Source of the DNA: CAZICM01 sp964537685
Lineage (GTDB): Bacteria > Myxococcota_A > Polyangia > Polyangiales > Polyangiaceae
Assembly: GCA_964537685.1 (NCBI GenBank)
Contig: CAZICM010000012.1
Location: forward strand, 124,001-188,000
DNA: 64,000 bases
Direction of reading: 5' to 3'
The notes beneath the pieces are model-generated. The model saw only the letters and a program-made list of their open reading frames with translations, searched no databases and was not told where the DNA came from. Of the stretch, positions 51,475 through 62,300 are shown in pieces. Position 1 is the stretch's first letter. Each line of letters opens with the position of its first letter. Made by a program: the position numbers and the translations under genes.

Positions 51475-51548
51475 ACGCGAATGCCCAGCGCCTTTCGGAT
51501 CGCTTGACCTGCCTTCCGCAAATCTAGGATCATCGGAGCATTAACCTC

Positions 51549-52472
51549 ATGGGGATTCACCCGCCGGAAGACGATCTCGAAGCGACTCGAGTGTCGCATG
51601 TGGCCGAGCTCGAAGATGAGCTTGCAAGCCGCCAACAGCACGATCGCGCGTGCCTTATCGTGCTTTCAGGCTCGAATGTAGGCGAGATGTACCGCCTGGA
51701 CAGCGAGGAGACCGTCCTTGGCCGCGGCAACAATGCCAATGTGCGTCTCAACGATGATGGTATCTCCAGACGCCACGCGCGCCTCTTGCAAGTGGGCCGC
51801 GAGGTCGTCATCGAAGACCTGCAGAGTTCCAACGGAACGACCGTCAACAACGAAGCCGTCACCCGCCGAACGCTTCAAGACGGCGACAAAATCAGGCTTG
51901 GATCGACGACAGTTCTCAAGTTCACCTACAACTATCTGGACGAGAACTTTCAGCAGCAAATGTATGAAGCGGCGCTGCGCGATCCGATGACGAAGGCGTA
52001 CAACCGCAAGTACTTTCTCGATCGCCTGGAGACTGAACTCGCTTATGCGCGAAGGCATAAGGCGTCGTTAAGCGTGCTGATGTTTGATTTGGATCACTTC
52101 AAGCGCATCAACGACACCTACGGCCATCTCGCGGGAGACTATGTGCTGATTTCATTTGCCCGCGGCGTGCTCGATACCCTGCGCGCCGAAGATGTCTTTG
52201 CGCGCTATGGCGGCGAGGAATTCGGGCTGATTTGCCGCGGTGTGCAGCTTGGGAACGGCGGTATTCTGGGCGAGCGCATCCGCTCTTTGGTGGAGCGCAC
52301 GGCCTTTGACTACGAAGGACAGCGAATTCCCGTGACGGTCAGCGTGGGGGTGGCGGCCTATCCCGAATTGGATGCGGAATCAGGAATTCAGTTGATTGGA
52401 GCGGCGGACGAGGCGCTGTATCAGGCAAAGCGCACGGGGCGGAATCGCGTCTTGCTCAAGTACAATGGCTAG
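51549..52472 (+). CDS. FHA-GGDEF diguanylate cyclase
   Basis: The 307-residue protein has an FHA domain at about 35-125 (VLGRGNNANVRLNDDGISRRHARL, LQSSNGTTVNN) and a GGDEF domain at about 145-300 (DPMTKAYNRKYFLDRL, DLDHFKRINDTYGHLAGD, RYGGEEFGLI). GGEEF (221-225) is intact, and an RxxD inhibitory site (RAED, 212-215) lies five residues before it, so c-di-GMP feedback inhibition is expected. FHA input links it to Ser/Thr phosphorylation. TTGACC and TAGGAT upstream (15-base spacer) are a weak candidate promoter. Confidence 0.95.
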   Translation: MGIHPPEDDLEATRVSHVAELEDELASRQQHDRACLIVLSGSNVGEMYRLDSEETVLGRGNNANVRLNDDGISRRHARLLQVGREVVIEDLQSSNGTTVNNEAVTRRTLQDGDKIRLGSTTVLKFTYNYLDENFQQQMYEAALRDPMTKAYNRKYFLDRLETELAYARRHKASLSVLMFDLDHFKRINDTYGHLAGDYVLISFARGVLDTLRAEDVFARYGGEEFGLICRGVQLGNGGILGERIRSLVERTAFDYEGQRIPVTVSVGVAAYPELDAESGIQLIGAADEALYQAKRTGRNRVLLKYNG

Positions 52473-52478
52473 CGCTGT

Positions 52479-53759
52479 TTAGGGGTTCTGAGGCGGCAGC
52501 GCGCTGTGCTCACAGGTCACGGTCGCGGCATCTTGGCTGAGCGACATAAATTGCTGGCAGAGATCCATGCGGCCAAAGGTCGCTGGCATATTGTTATTGC
52601 CGGTATTATTTGAGATGCAATTGGTATACATTCCGTTTGTATTGTCCAATTTGCCATCGAAACAGCCGTCCCAGGTAATATCGGGCACAGGGGCGAAGGG
52701 CACCAGAAGCGTTACTTCTTGGCCCGGATTCTTTCCGTTATCGGTAAAGGTATTGTCGTGAATCCAATTGCTTTCCCCATAAGGATTGAAATTGGGATCG
52801 TTGCCTGCATCGAACAGAGGCGGCAGGTGGGCAAAAATCAAAACGCCGACGCTGTCATTATTTTTGATCGTATTGTGATGAATTTCGTTTGAATCTGAAG
52901 CGAGGAGCATTACAGCGGTGCCGGCGGGAACCCGGGAAACGGTCGTCCCCATTTTGGCGAAGTTTTGCAGGTTATTATTTTCGATTAAATTGTCGTGCAC
53001 GTTGGCCCGCTTGCCATCCTGCACTTCCAGCCCAGGAAGATTAAACACCAAAATGCCGGCGGTATTGTCGTGCGCGTGGTTATTGACGACTTCGGCATCG
53101 GTGGAGTTTTCAATTTCAATGCCGGCGACATTGCCCAAAGCCTCGCTGTCTTTCACCAAAATATTGGACGATTGGCCGACATAAATGCCTGCATCGCTGG
53201 CTCCTTGCACTTTACAGCCTTCAATTCGAACACCTTGAGAACCAACAGGATAGAGTCCATAGGCACCATTGCTGGTGGACGCGGGCGTATCCCAAAGGAC
53301 AGTGACTTTTTGGTATCTGATATTTTTAACTTGGGAGGCGCGGATGCCATCACCCGGCGGGTTTTTTACGGTAAATTCCGTAACAGTGACATCGTTGCTC
53401 TTAATTACGATCGCATTGGCGCCGACTTTAAGATCTTTAAACTCCATTACTGTCAAGTCTTGGCCTGCGCCCTTTAGCGTGATTCCATCCGTTGCAATGG
53501 ATAGCTCACTCAATGAAAATATAAATGTTCCCTCCCCCAAACAGACGGTGCTTCCCGCAGCCGCGTTAATCAGCGCCGTTTGAACCGCTTGGGTATCGTC
53601 TTTCCCGCTGGGTTCGACATAATCGTCACACCCTTGCGGCAGGTTTTTGGGCGGAGGATTTTGCTGGGTGGCCGGCGCGGGTTCGTCGGAGCATGCCAGC
53701 ATGCCCATTCCAAAAATGAGCGTCTGTAAGGCAAACGAAACAGTCTTCTGTATTTTCAT
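52479..53759 (-). CDS. parallel beta-helix lipoprotein
   Basis: The protein of about 426 residues has a lipoprotein signal (MKIQKTVSF..., lipobox GMLAC), a Pro-rich spacer and a right-handed beta-helix built of repeats such as GIYVGQSSNILVKDSEALGN, AGIEIENSTDAEVVNNHAHDN and SNEIHHNTIKNNDSVGVLIF. It resembles NosD/mannuronan-epimerase-type beta helices and pectate lyase-like folds. The ATG is placed before KIQKT. It has 6 Cys, some likely paired. It is the last gene of a minus-strand group after the repeat-membrane protein. Confidence 0.85.
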   Translation of the reverse strand: MKIQKTVSFALQTLIFGMGMLACSDEPAPATQQNPPPKNLPQGCDDYVEPSGKDDTQAVQTALINAAAGSTVCLGEGTFIFSLSELSIATDGITLKGAGQDLTVMEFKDLKVGANAIVIKSNDVTVTEFTVKNPPGDGIRASQVKNIRYQKVTVLWDTPASTSNGAYGLYPVGSQGVRIEGCKVQGASDAGIYVGQSSNILVKDSEALGNVAGIEIENSTDAEVVNNHAHDNTAGILVFNLPGLEVQDGKRANVHDNLIENNNLQNFAKMGTTVSRVPAGTAVMLLASDSNEIHHNTIKNNDSVGVLIFAHLPPLFDAGNDPNFNPYGESNWIHDNTFTDNGKNPGQEVTLLVPFAPVPDITWDGCFDGKLDNTNGMYTNCISNNTGNNNMPATFGRMDLCQQFMSLSQDAATVTCEHSALPPQNP

Positions 53760-53823
53760 CCGCGTATGTTCGAGGATGCGTGTGCCTTTTTTCAATATAC
53801 GATAGAATTTTAAATCAATACAA

Positions 53824-54684
53824 TCATAATAGAATGCGCATTCCAACGGCCACGGCGGAAATAAGGGCGCCCAGCCATAGGGTCCACATGGTTAGGGTTC
53901 GCAGCGCGCCGGGCCTGGCCCAGAAAGGTTCGGGGACTGGTAAAAACTCGGCGTCGTCCACGTAGAGCACGCGAGACGTGGGAGGGGCCGCCCGGTAATC
54001 GGTATTGGGCGCGTCAAATACAGGTTCTTGGGCGGCGCGCACGGTAAAAATCATGGGCGTACGCTGCTCGGGCAAGAGGCGCCGGGCCGCTTCTACACTG
54101 GGAAGAGGCGTCCCTGGAAGGGTGAGCTCGGCTTCTATATGGTTATGATCGGCAATACGAATAAATGTACCGCCGAAGAGGATGAGCGAGGCTTCTACTT
54201 TTCCCCGATCGATACTTCCGCGGACCAAATCGATTAAAGATACTTTGGGCTCCTGGATTTTGGTCTCGCCGGGCGAGGTTTTGCCCAAGCTCATTTTCAA
54301 GGCAAGGCCGCCCTGAATCAGCATACCCAAAATGGCCATCACAATGCTTTGGCCCTGATTTACAAATGCATCGAAATAAGTTCCAATCCCATTGACACCA
54401 GCGGCGCCAAAAACGCCGACCCCGTTGATGAGCGCTCCGCACAGCGTTCCCGCGGCATTTAAGCCCAGAGCCAGCACCCATCCAACCGAATTCATTCCGA
54501 TGGCAATGGGTCCGATGGCGAGGGAAGCGCCAATGGCAATAAATCCAACGGCCACATTGCCAATGGCGATAAATCCAACGGCTACATTGCCAATAGCAAA
54601 GAATTTGGGAAGGCGAGCCCGGTTATTGCCGAGAAGTTCAAAATCGACGGATGAACCGCCGGAATCTTCTGTTTCACTGCCCAT
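53824..54684 (-). CDS. membrane protein with 10-residue IG repeats
   Basis: The protein of about 286 residues starts at MGSETEDSGG. It has a hydrophobic repeat region (about 28-105) with periodic Gly/Ala (FFAIGNVAVG, FIAIGNVAVG, FIAIGASLAIGPIAIG), which may form a left-handed-helix-like or membrane structure. A helical linker follows, then a soluble domain (VRGSIDRGKVEASLILFGGT; IFTVRAAQEPVF) and a C-terminal membrane helix (LTMWTLWLGALISAVAVGM). No family recognised. A 30-base tandem DNA repeat encodes two of the 10-residue units. Confidence 0.75.
   Translation of the reverse strand: MGSETEDSGGSSVDFELLGNNRARLPKFFAIGNVAVGFIAIGNVAVGFIAIGASLAIGPIAIGMNSVGWVLALGLNAAGTLCGALINGVGVFGAAGVNGIGTYFDAFVNQGQSIVMAILGMLIQGGLALKMSLGKTSPGETKIQEPKVSLIDLVRGSIDRGKVEASLILFGGTFIRIADHNHIEAELTLPGTPLPSVEAARRLLPEQRTPMIFTVRAAQEPVFDAPNTDYRAAPPTSRVLYVDDAEFLPVPEPFWARPGALRTLTMWTLWLGALISAVAVGMRILL
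54530..54589 (-). repeat. 30-base tandem repeat in coding sequence
   Basis: Two adjacent 30-base units (54530-54559 and 54560-54589) differ at two positions and encode the identical 10-residue unit NVAVGFIAIG twice. Recent duplication within the repeat region is the simplest explanation. Confidence 0.85.
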
Positions 54685-54701
54685 ACAATACCGATCCGGA
54701 A

Positions 54702-55202
54702 TTAGGCATTCGAGTCGATTCCCTGGGCTTTTAACCAATCCCGTACGGCTTCACCCGTGCCCAGAGGCCATGGCCTAAGTTTTTCGGGAGCGACGATTTT
54801 ATAATCGGCAAGCTCGTCACCCAAGGTAATTTCACCTGTGGCGCGCACATAATAGGCAATAATAACTTGATTGCGCATAAAGAATGGATATACGCCGATC
54901 AGGCTTTCAATCGCGCCGTCTAATCCGATTTCTTCTTTGACTTCGCGGAGCACGCCTTCTGCAGGTGATTCATTGCGCTCCAAAAATCCGCTTACGAGCC
55001 CAAACCAGGCTTCGGGCCAGCCTTTATTGCGGATAAGAACAATTTGGCCCTGATGTTCGACAAGCGCCGCAACCACAGGCGTTGGATTGTCATAAAAAAT
55101 AAATCCGCATTCTGAATCGGGGCAGGCAGCGCGGTTAAGCCCTCCGTCCATGGCTTGTCCAAGGGCTTTTCCGCATTGGGGACAATATTTGTATTGGGTC
55201 AT
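54702..55202 (-). CDS. NUDIX hydrolase with zinc ribbon (NudC-like)
   Basis: The protein of about 166 residues begins MTQYKYCPQCGKALG, with a second CPDSEC pair, forming a zinc ribbon. The Nudix box reads GFLERNESPAEGVLREVKEE followed by IGL (G-x5-E-x7-REVxEExGL), complete. This arrangement fits NADH pyrophosphatase-like enzymes, although the protein is shorter than E. coli NudC. It lies 17 bases upstream of the repeat membrane gene and 25 bases downstream of the esterase, on one strand. Confidence 0.9.
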   Translation of the reverse strand: MTQYKYCPQCGKALGQAMDGGLNRAACPDSECGFIFYDNPTPVVAALVEHQGQIVLIRNKGWPEAWFGLVSGFLERNESPAEGVLREVKEEIGLDGAIESLIGVYPFFMRNQVIIAYYVRATGEITLGDELADYKIVAPEKLRPWPLGTGEAVRDWLKAQGIDSNA

Positions 55203-55227
55203 TGGAGTCCGTTCAGGCAGAAGTGAT

Positions 55228-56259
55228 TTATCGCATCCGATCGTGCCAATACAGCATTTCCAGCGTGCCCGATTCCCTAAGCCACGGCTGGTCGTGGGGG
55301 CCGGGCAATACAAGTAAATCGTTGGGTACGCCTTTGGTATTTAGCAGCGATGAGAGGCTTTCATTGGCTTTTCGGAAAGGGTCGTTTTCACTGGTTTCTA
55401 GGTGGAGGCGAATGCGGCGCGGCTTTTGGCCGGCCAGGGCGGCTTCAATCCGATCGGCATAGGAAGGCGCTCTGTGGGCTCCAAATGCGCTTTGAACGCC
55501 GCCCCATGCGCCGAATAGATCGGGGCGCCTTAAGAAGACTTCCAAGCTGACATAACCGCCTAAGGAGCAGCCGCCGATTGCAGTATTTGAGGCTCCATCG
55601 GCGATGAATGAAGCTTCTTTGCGGGCGCGGGGAATAACGGTTTCGGCAATCCATTGCGTATAGGCGCCGAGAGCAGCCGAGGGATGTGCCGATTTATAAA
55701 TATTCGGGGTGTAGGGGCATGCAATGGCCAGTCCTTTAAATGGACGCGCGGCAAGCTCTTGATTGAGACGATTAAGTTGTATTTCTGTCCAATCTTTTCG
55801 TTTTGATGTGCGGACAATGGGTAGCCTTCTTAATCGATCGTATGCCGTTCCAATACCGTAAAATTCAAGCCATGCATAGGCGCCCATTCGTTCGTCGCCG
55901 GTTTCGCCCAAGCCATGAAGCAGGACGAGAAGAGGTACGCTTTCGTTTTTCTCAAGATGTTTAGGAAGCAGAAGGACAAAGCGGCGCCCGAGTGTGCGAT
56001 CGCCTGCGACGCTGATGTCGCGCACTTCTAAATCGAGCGGTTCCGGAATGCCTTTCTTGGAGCCTCGGCCTTCCTTTTTTAGAGCGGAAGGCTGGGCATG
56101 CGCCTGTCCTGCCGGCATCGCGGATGCCGCGGCCCCAAGCACGATTCCCAAAAAGCTGCGCCTGATCAAAGCTGTACCCAGAGCGCATTCTAGAATGGAA
56201 GCGCGATTGCTAGGAGCAGCAAAAAAGCCTTTTTTAAGGACATCGGCTCGCTCTGCCAT
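55228..56259 (-). CDS. secreted (Tat-type) alpha/beta-hydrolase esterase
   Basis: The protein has a twin-Arg signal (IRRSFLGIVLGAAASAM... ending AHA). An alpha/beta-hydrolase domain of the esterase D/PHB-depolymerase type follows: VPLLVLLHGLGETGDERMG, ACPYTPNIYKS, and the nucleophile elbow GGCSLGGYVSLE (G-C-S-L-G), with a likely His in LPGPHDQPWL. The start is uncertain. ATG at 56259 gives a long n-region (about 28 residues before the Arg pair). A TTG at 56169 would give the canonical MIRRSFL form. It is divergent from the giant TPR gene. Confidence 0.8.
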   Translation of the reverse strand: MAERADVLKKGFFAAPSNRASILECALGTALIRRSFLGIVLGAAASAMPAGQAHAQPSALKKEGRGSKKGIPEPLDLEVRDISVAGDRTLGRRFVLLLPKHLEKNESVPLLVLLHGLGETGDERMGAYAWLEFYGIGTAYDRLRRLPIVRTSKRKDWTEIQLNRLNQELAARPFKGLAIACPYTPNIYKSAHPSAALGAYTQWIAETVIPRARKEASFIADGASNTAIGGCSLGGYVSLEVFLRRPDLFGAWGGVQSAFGAHRAPSYADRIEAALAGQKPRRIRLHLETSENDPFRKANESLSSLLNTKGVPNDLLVLPGPHDQPWLRESGTLEMLYWHDRMR

Positions 56260-56334
56260 TCCGCGATCCATTTCGGCGCGAAGTTGATACCTTCGTCGCC
56301 CCGACGTTTCGCTCCGCCGCCGGTACGTCTGCCC

Positions 56335-59300
56335 ATGTCCTCTGATCCCAAATCCCGCGCCCCCCTCCGCTTTGACACTCTGGCCGATTTTCTCGGGCAA
56401 AAGCTCGATCGGGAACCGGCTGTTCTCGATCTGTTGCTCACCGCCGAGCAGAAAGGCCAAGGTAAACCTGAGCTTTGGCCGCTGCTTCATGAGGCGGCCC
56501 AGCGCGATGGCCGGCTTTCTGAACTCGGCGCCGCTTATGAGCGGGTGGCCAAAGATAAGAAAATAAAGACGCTGCCGCCCGCAGGCCAGGCCGAGATCTT
56601 GGTGAATGGGGGCCTGTTTTTCGCCGATGTCAATCCTGATGCGGGCAAGGCCATCGACTTCTTTGAGAAGGCCATCGCGGCTCTTCCTGGTCATCCGCTT
56701 GCCTTTGAACGGCTGGAAAAGCTGCTCATGGACAATGACGAGCTGGGCAAGCTGTGTGACCTGTATTTGGCCGCGGCGCCGACCCGTTCAGAAAAATCGC
56801 AGCAGCTCGAGATGCTGCGGGCCGGTGTGGATTTGTCGGCGGGCGTGGGCGATGACGAGCGGACGCTGAAGCTGTACCAGCAGATACTGAAGATTGAGCC
56901 GGGGGATGTGAATGCCCGAAAAGAGCTTGAAGAAAGCTTTATGCGGCTGGGACGCTTCGCGGATACGGCGGCGCTGCTGGAGCAGGCGCTGGGGAGCAGT
57001 CCGTCTCCCGCGGACAGTGAAGCGGTGTCTATCCGGGGGCGCGCGCTCAAGCTGTATGTGAACGAACTGAAACAGCCCGATAAGGCGCTGGCTCATCTCG
57101 AGGAGATTCTCCGTATCAATCCAGCGGACGATGGTGCGCTGGTGGTGGCTCAGCAAATGCTGGGCAACAAGAACCTTGCAGCGCGCGCGGCTTCGCTTTT
57201 GGCCGATGCTCTCGATCGGGCGGGCAATGCCGAGGGCGCCTCGAAGATGCTGGCGATCGAGATCGAAAATCTGCGGGGACCAAAGCGGATTGAGGCGCAG
57301 AAGAAGCTTGCAAACCTGATCTTTAAAAAGATGGGCGATATCCACGGGGCGTTCGCGCATGTGGAAGCCATTGTTTCGGCCGATCCGGGGGACGAGGAGT
57401 TTAGGCAGCGCTATCGCGAGATCGCTGTGGCGCTCGATAAAAGAGCCGATGTTGCCAAAACGCTGACGCGCTCGCTCGTGGCAGCGAAAGAGCCGGCCCT
57501 GAAGGCAAAAATCAATGTGGAGCTCGGCGAGCTGTATGTGGAGCTCGGCGATGTGAAGAAAGCCCGCATGACCTTTCAAGGCGTGCTGGATGCGGGCGGT
57601 GATGAAGGAGCGACGCTTCGGGCGGCGCGCGCGATGGCCAAGCTTTCGGAGGGCTCGGGCGATCAGAAGACGCTGATCGCGATGCTGGAGAAGCTGGTCG
57701 ACCTCGAGGACTCGCCGGACAGCAAGGCGGAAGTGGGTCTGCGCCTCGCGAAAATGTACGAACAAGATTTGTCGGACGAAAAGTCCGCGGCGAGGGTGTA
57801 CCGAAAGCTGTTTGACACACCGGCGGAGCCCGATGCGCTGATTGCGCTGGAGCGGCTGAGCGAAGCCGCGGGAAATTTCAAGGATTTGGCCGATGTTCTC
57901 GAGCGGAGATCCATCCTTGAAGGCGATTCCGACGAAGGCCGCGAGCTTGCTTTTAGGGCGGCGGATATCCGGACGAGCAAGCTGAACGATAGGGCGGCGG
58001 CGCTTGAATCGTGGCGTGTGTATATCGCAACGCATGGGCCTTCCCGCGAGGTGCATGCCCGGATGTTCCCGCTGCTCGAGCAGGAGAAGAAGTGGGAGGA
58101 GCTGGCGCAGAGGCTGACCCGTGAGGCGGATCTCGCGCCCGAAGCGGAGCGGCCCGCGGTGTTGTCGAGAATCGGCCAGATCCGCTTTGGGAAACTCGGT
58201 GATGAGCGGGGAGGTTTAGAGGCTTTCCGCGAGGCGCTGGCGATGGATCGGAGCGAGCGCACCAGCCGTTCGGTGATGGAAAAAGCCTTGTCTTCAGGCT
58301 CGCACCGGGCATTCGCGGCTTCGGTGCTGGACCCGATCGCCCGTCAGGAAGGCGCGGCGGAGCTGCTGGTGCGGGTTTTGGAGACCAAGGGTTCGCTGGC
58401 GGCGGATGTGAATGACCAGCTTTCCGCCTTCGCCGAAGCCGCTGCGCTATGCGAAAAAGAGTTGTCGAACGCGAAGCGGGCTTTGGAGATTTCGGGGCGG
58501 GGCCTGCTGATCGCGATTGAAGAGCTGGCCGTGCCCGAACCCCCTGCGGGGATGGAGATTCAAGCCAATCTCTGGCTGGGGCGTGCGCTGAGTTACGGAG
58601 CGCAGAATGCGGCGGGACGCGCGGAAGTGCTGAGCAAAGCGCTTGGCGATCGGGATATTTCGACGCCTTGGCTGTCGGAACTCGCCGAGCATACGGGCGA
58701 GGCGCTTGCGGAAAGCGGACAGGGCGCGCAGGCGCTCGCAGTATTCCGCAAGGCGCTCGCGTTTTCGCCGTCATCGCCCAAATTGCTCGCGCGCGTGGAT
58801 GAGCTCTTGCAAGAGCAGGGCAGTCCCGAAGAACGGGCCGCGATGTATCAAACGGCGCTGCAGACAGCCGAAGAGCCGGCGGCGAAGCGAAAGCTGCTGC
58901 ACAAGATCGGCATGCTGGAGCTGTCCGAACTGGGCAATCCAGCGGCGGCTGCAGAGACATTTAGAAAGATTCTTAGCGAAGAACCTTCGGATCGTAAGGC
59001 TTATGAAGCGCTTCTCGCGGCCCACGACAAAATGGGGCCTTCCGAGGCGTACTACGCGGATCTCGAGCAAGGCTTGCAGACCGCTGAAGGAAAAGAACGG
59101 GAAGCGCTTCGGCTAAAGCTTGCGCAAATCGCGCTCGCCCTCGGCAACAAAGAACACGCGCTCGATCAATACCGGGGCTTGCTCGCGGACCATGCGGTTT
59201 TCTCTCCTCAAGATTTCGACACGCTCGAGAAACTCGCGATTGAACAAAATGACGTTCAGCTTTTGTGCAGCGTGCTGAACAAGAGGGTTGAAGGCTCTGA

Positions 59301-62300
59301 GGAGCCTGCTGAGCAAGCGAAGTGGCTGGAGCGTCTCGGCGATTTGGCGCAGGAGAGGCAGGGCGACAAACAGGCGGCGGCGGAGTACTGGAAGCGCGCG
59401 GGGGCGGCGGCGGAGAAAGCGGCGGCCTCGGCTTCCGATCTTGGTTACGCGCAGCGCTTGTATGAGCGGGCTCTGGCCATCAATACGACAGATCAGAAGG
59501 CTGCCGAGCAACTGGTGGCGCTCTATCAGCGCGGTGAACTGTGGGAAAAGCTTCCGCCCATTTATGAAATGCTGCTCCGGTCGGCGCGCGATGCGCAGGA
59601 AGCCGTGAGAAGGCTTTTGGCCTTTGAAGAAGCGGCCATCCGGGCAAAAGTGCCGCAGCGCTTCGTCGATGCCGCGGCCACCGTGGAACGGCTCTACGGC
59701 CCGCTGCCCAATGCTTTATCGGCGGCGGTACAGCTCTCGCTTGCGCGCGTGCTGGCGGCGGAACCCGATCGCCAGGATGAAGCAGCCGCGATTTACAGAA
59801 AGCTGCTCGAGAGCCCGGAAAGCGATCTCAAGTCGATTTACACGGCTTTCGAAGGCTTTTTGGAGGGCAAGACCCGCCACGAAGACCGCCGCTATCTCTA
59901 TGCGTTCAGGCTTGCGCGGGCAACGGAAGATGAGCGCATTCCCCTGCTCCTCGCCTGGGCACAAGATGAAGAGCGCACCATGAGCGATGCCAAGGCGGCG
60001 TCGGAACTCTATGCCCGCGTGCTTGCGATCAATCCCGATCATGCCGAAGCCCTCGAGGCAAGAGCGAGGCTGCTGTTGGATGCCGGCGATGTTGAAGGCG
60101 CTGTTCTTCTGATTGCAACGCAGCGCAATGCGCGGACGGGCGAATCCCGGGCGGCGCTCGACCGCCACTTGGCGACGCTGTACATCGAACGGCTCGATCG
60201 GCCCTGGCTTGCCCTTTCCACAATTGAGCCTGTACTCGAAGAGAATCCGGGGGATGAGGAAGCGATCGCCATTGCCGCGCGGACGCTGGATCATCCCGAT
60301 ACAAGAGCGCGGGCGGCTTCGGTGCTCGAGCAAGTGTGCGATCGGGCCGAAAGCCAAGAGATCCGGACGAAGATTTTAGACACGCTTCTTTCAACACCTT
60401 CCGACGCGCCTGAACTGCGTGCCAAGCGGACTGGGTGGTTTGAAAGGCTGCTCGCGCCCTTGTCGGACAATCCTCATAAAGCGCTTGAGGTGACATTGCG
60501 GGCCGTGGCGGAGCGCCCCAATGAAGCCGCGCTTTGGGATCGCGTGGAACAACTGGGCCGTGAAACAAGCCTGCCTGAAATGGTGGCGGAAGCCTATAGG
60601 CGCGAGATTCAGCGGCAAAAAGAAGGCCAGCAGCTCGACATGGATGCCATCGAAGAGCTGGGGCGCAGGGCCGTCGAGTATCACGAGCAATGGAAGGACG
60701 ATCCGACTGAAATCGCCGCACTGCTCGCTCAAATTGTCGAACTGATTCCCGAGTCGACGTGGGCCTTCGAGCGCTTGAAGATGGCGTACAACGCCTCGGA
60801 ACAGTGGGAGGCGCTGTTTTCGCTGTATGACCGGGCTCTCGAGCGGGTTTTGGATCGCTCCGATCGAATGATGCTGCTCGAGGAAGCCGTCGAAGCCGCG
60901 CGCAACTTGGCGATCGATACCGAGCGCACGATGGGCTACTTGGAGCAACTGCTGCCGCTCAAGAAAGACGCCCGGACGCGCAGCTCGCTGGAGCGCCTTT
61001 ACGAAAAGCACGGCAAATTTAGGCCATTGATCGATTTGCTCAGCGGGCAGCTCGGAGAACTGGATACCGAAGCCGCACAGCGGATGCGCTGCCGTATCGC
61101 GGGGCTGTGGCTCGATGGATTGCAAAATGCCGCTTCAGCTTTTGAAGTGATTGCCCAGATTCTCAAGCTCGAGCCCACGCGCAGCGAAGGCATTGCTCTG
61201 CTCGAGAAATTGCTCGAGCTTACGGCTCGGATGAAAGAGGCCAATACGGCCTCGGCGGAAGCGCTCGGAGCCCGCTCGAAAGCGGCGGGACTGCTCGAAC
61301 ATCGGTATCGCAGCGACGGTAAATCAGCCGATTTGGTGCGTGTGCTCTCGGTATCGCTCGAAAGCCTAACGGATGTCGGCGAGAGGGCTGCCCGGCTGCG
61401 GGAAATCACAGAAGTTCGCCGGGATACGCTTGGAGACTTGCCAGGCGCGCTCGAGGCGGCCGCCGCGCTCTTCGTCATCGAGCCCGGTACAGCGGCCAAT
61501 CGCGCGGAGCTCGAACGGCTTGCCGCTGAACTGAAGCGCTATGACAGCCTGGCTTTGGCCTTGCGAGAAGCATCTGCCGGCTTGCAAAACCGCGCTCAAA
61601 GCCGGCAGCTTTTAATCGACGCCGCAGCCATTTACAGGGATCACCTGCAGGACCTCGCTCAGGCCATTGAACTGCACACACCGATTATCGAGCTTGCCGA
61701 AGGCGACAATGGCGCGCTGCTCAGCGCGCTGCAGGAGCTGAATCGCTTGCTCAAAGCCATGGAGAAAGCGGCCGAGCGATGCACGGTTCTCGAACGCCTG
61801 GCGACGGTGGAAACAAGCCCAGAGGCCAAAAAGCAAGTCTTGGGCGAAGCCGCGCGCATCGCGTGGACCGACTTAGGCGATGCGGACCGGGCCATCGCAA
61901 ACTATAGGGCGCGCTTCCGCGATGACGCGCTCGATTTGGAAGCGCTGGATGGAATCGTCACAGCGCAGGAACAAACAGGGCGTTTCCGCGATTTGGTCGA
62001 GACGCTCGGACTTCGCGCAGGCGCCAAAATCGAACTCGGACGCACAGCGGAAGGCCGTGCGGATTTCGTATCGGCTGCGCGCATCCTCGACGAACAAGTG
62101 GGGGATGCAGATGCGGCCATCGACGCATGGACAGCGCTTCGCGGCAGGCTGGGGCCGGATGCGGAAAGCGGCGACGCGCTCGCGGCACTATTGTCACGCC
62201 GCCAAAAATGGGACGAGCTCGTGGCTCTCTTGGAGCACGAAATTGAGCTCTCCGGCGCCGGCGAACGCCATGCGGCCCTCTTGTGCCGGCTGGGCAACGT

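Noticed and set aside
51504..51530. TTGACC-15-TAGGAT promoter before the diguanylate cyclase
   Set aside because: The 15-base spacer is too short and the -10 match is partial; it is mentioned only in the gene entry.
55228..56694. Esterase extended to 56694
   Set aside because: The upstream part overlaps the giant TPR gene in antisense; the Tat signal fixes the start near 56169-56259.
56788..58056. Long open frame of 422 codons on the minus strand inside the giant TPR gene
   Set aside because: It is antisense to a continuous, well-formed TPR frame and has a residue make-up (Arg, His, Leu rich) typical of a shadow frame in GC-rich DNA.
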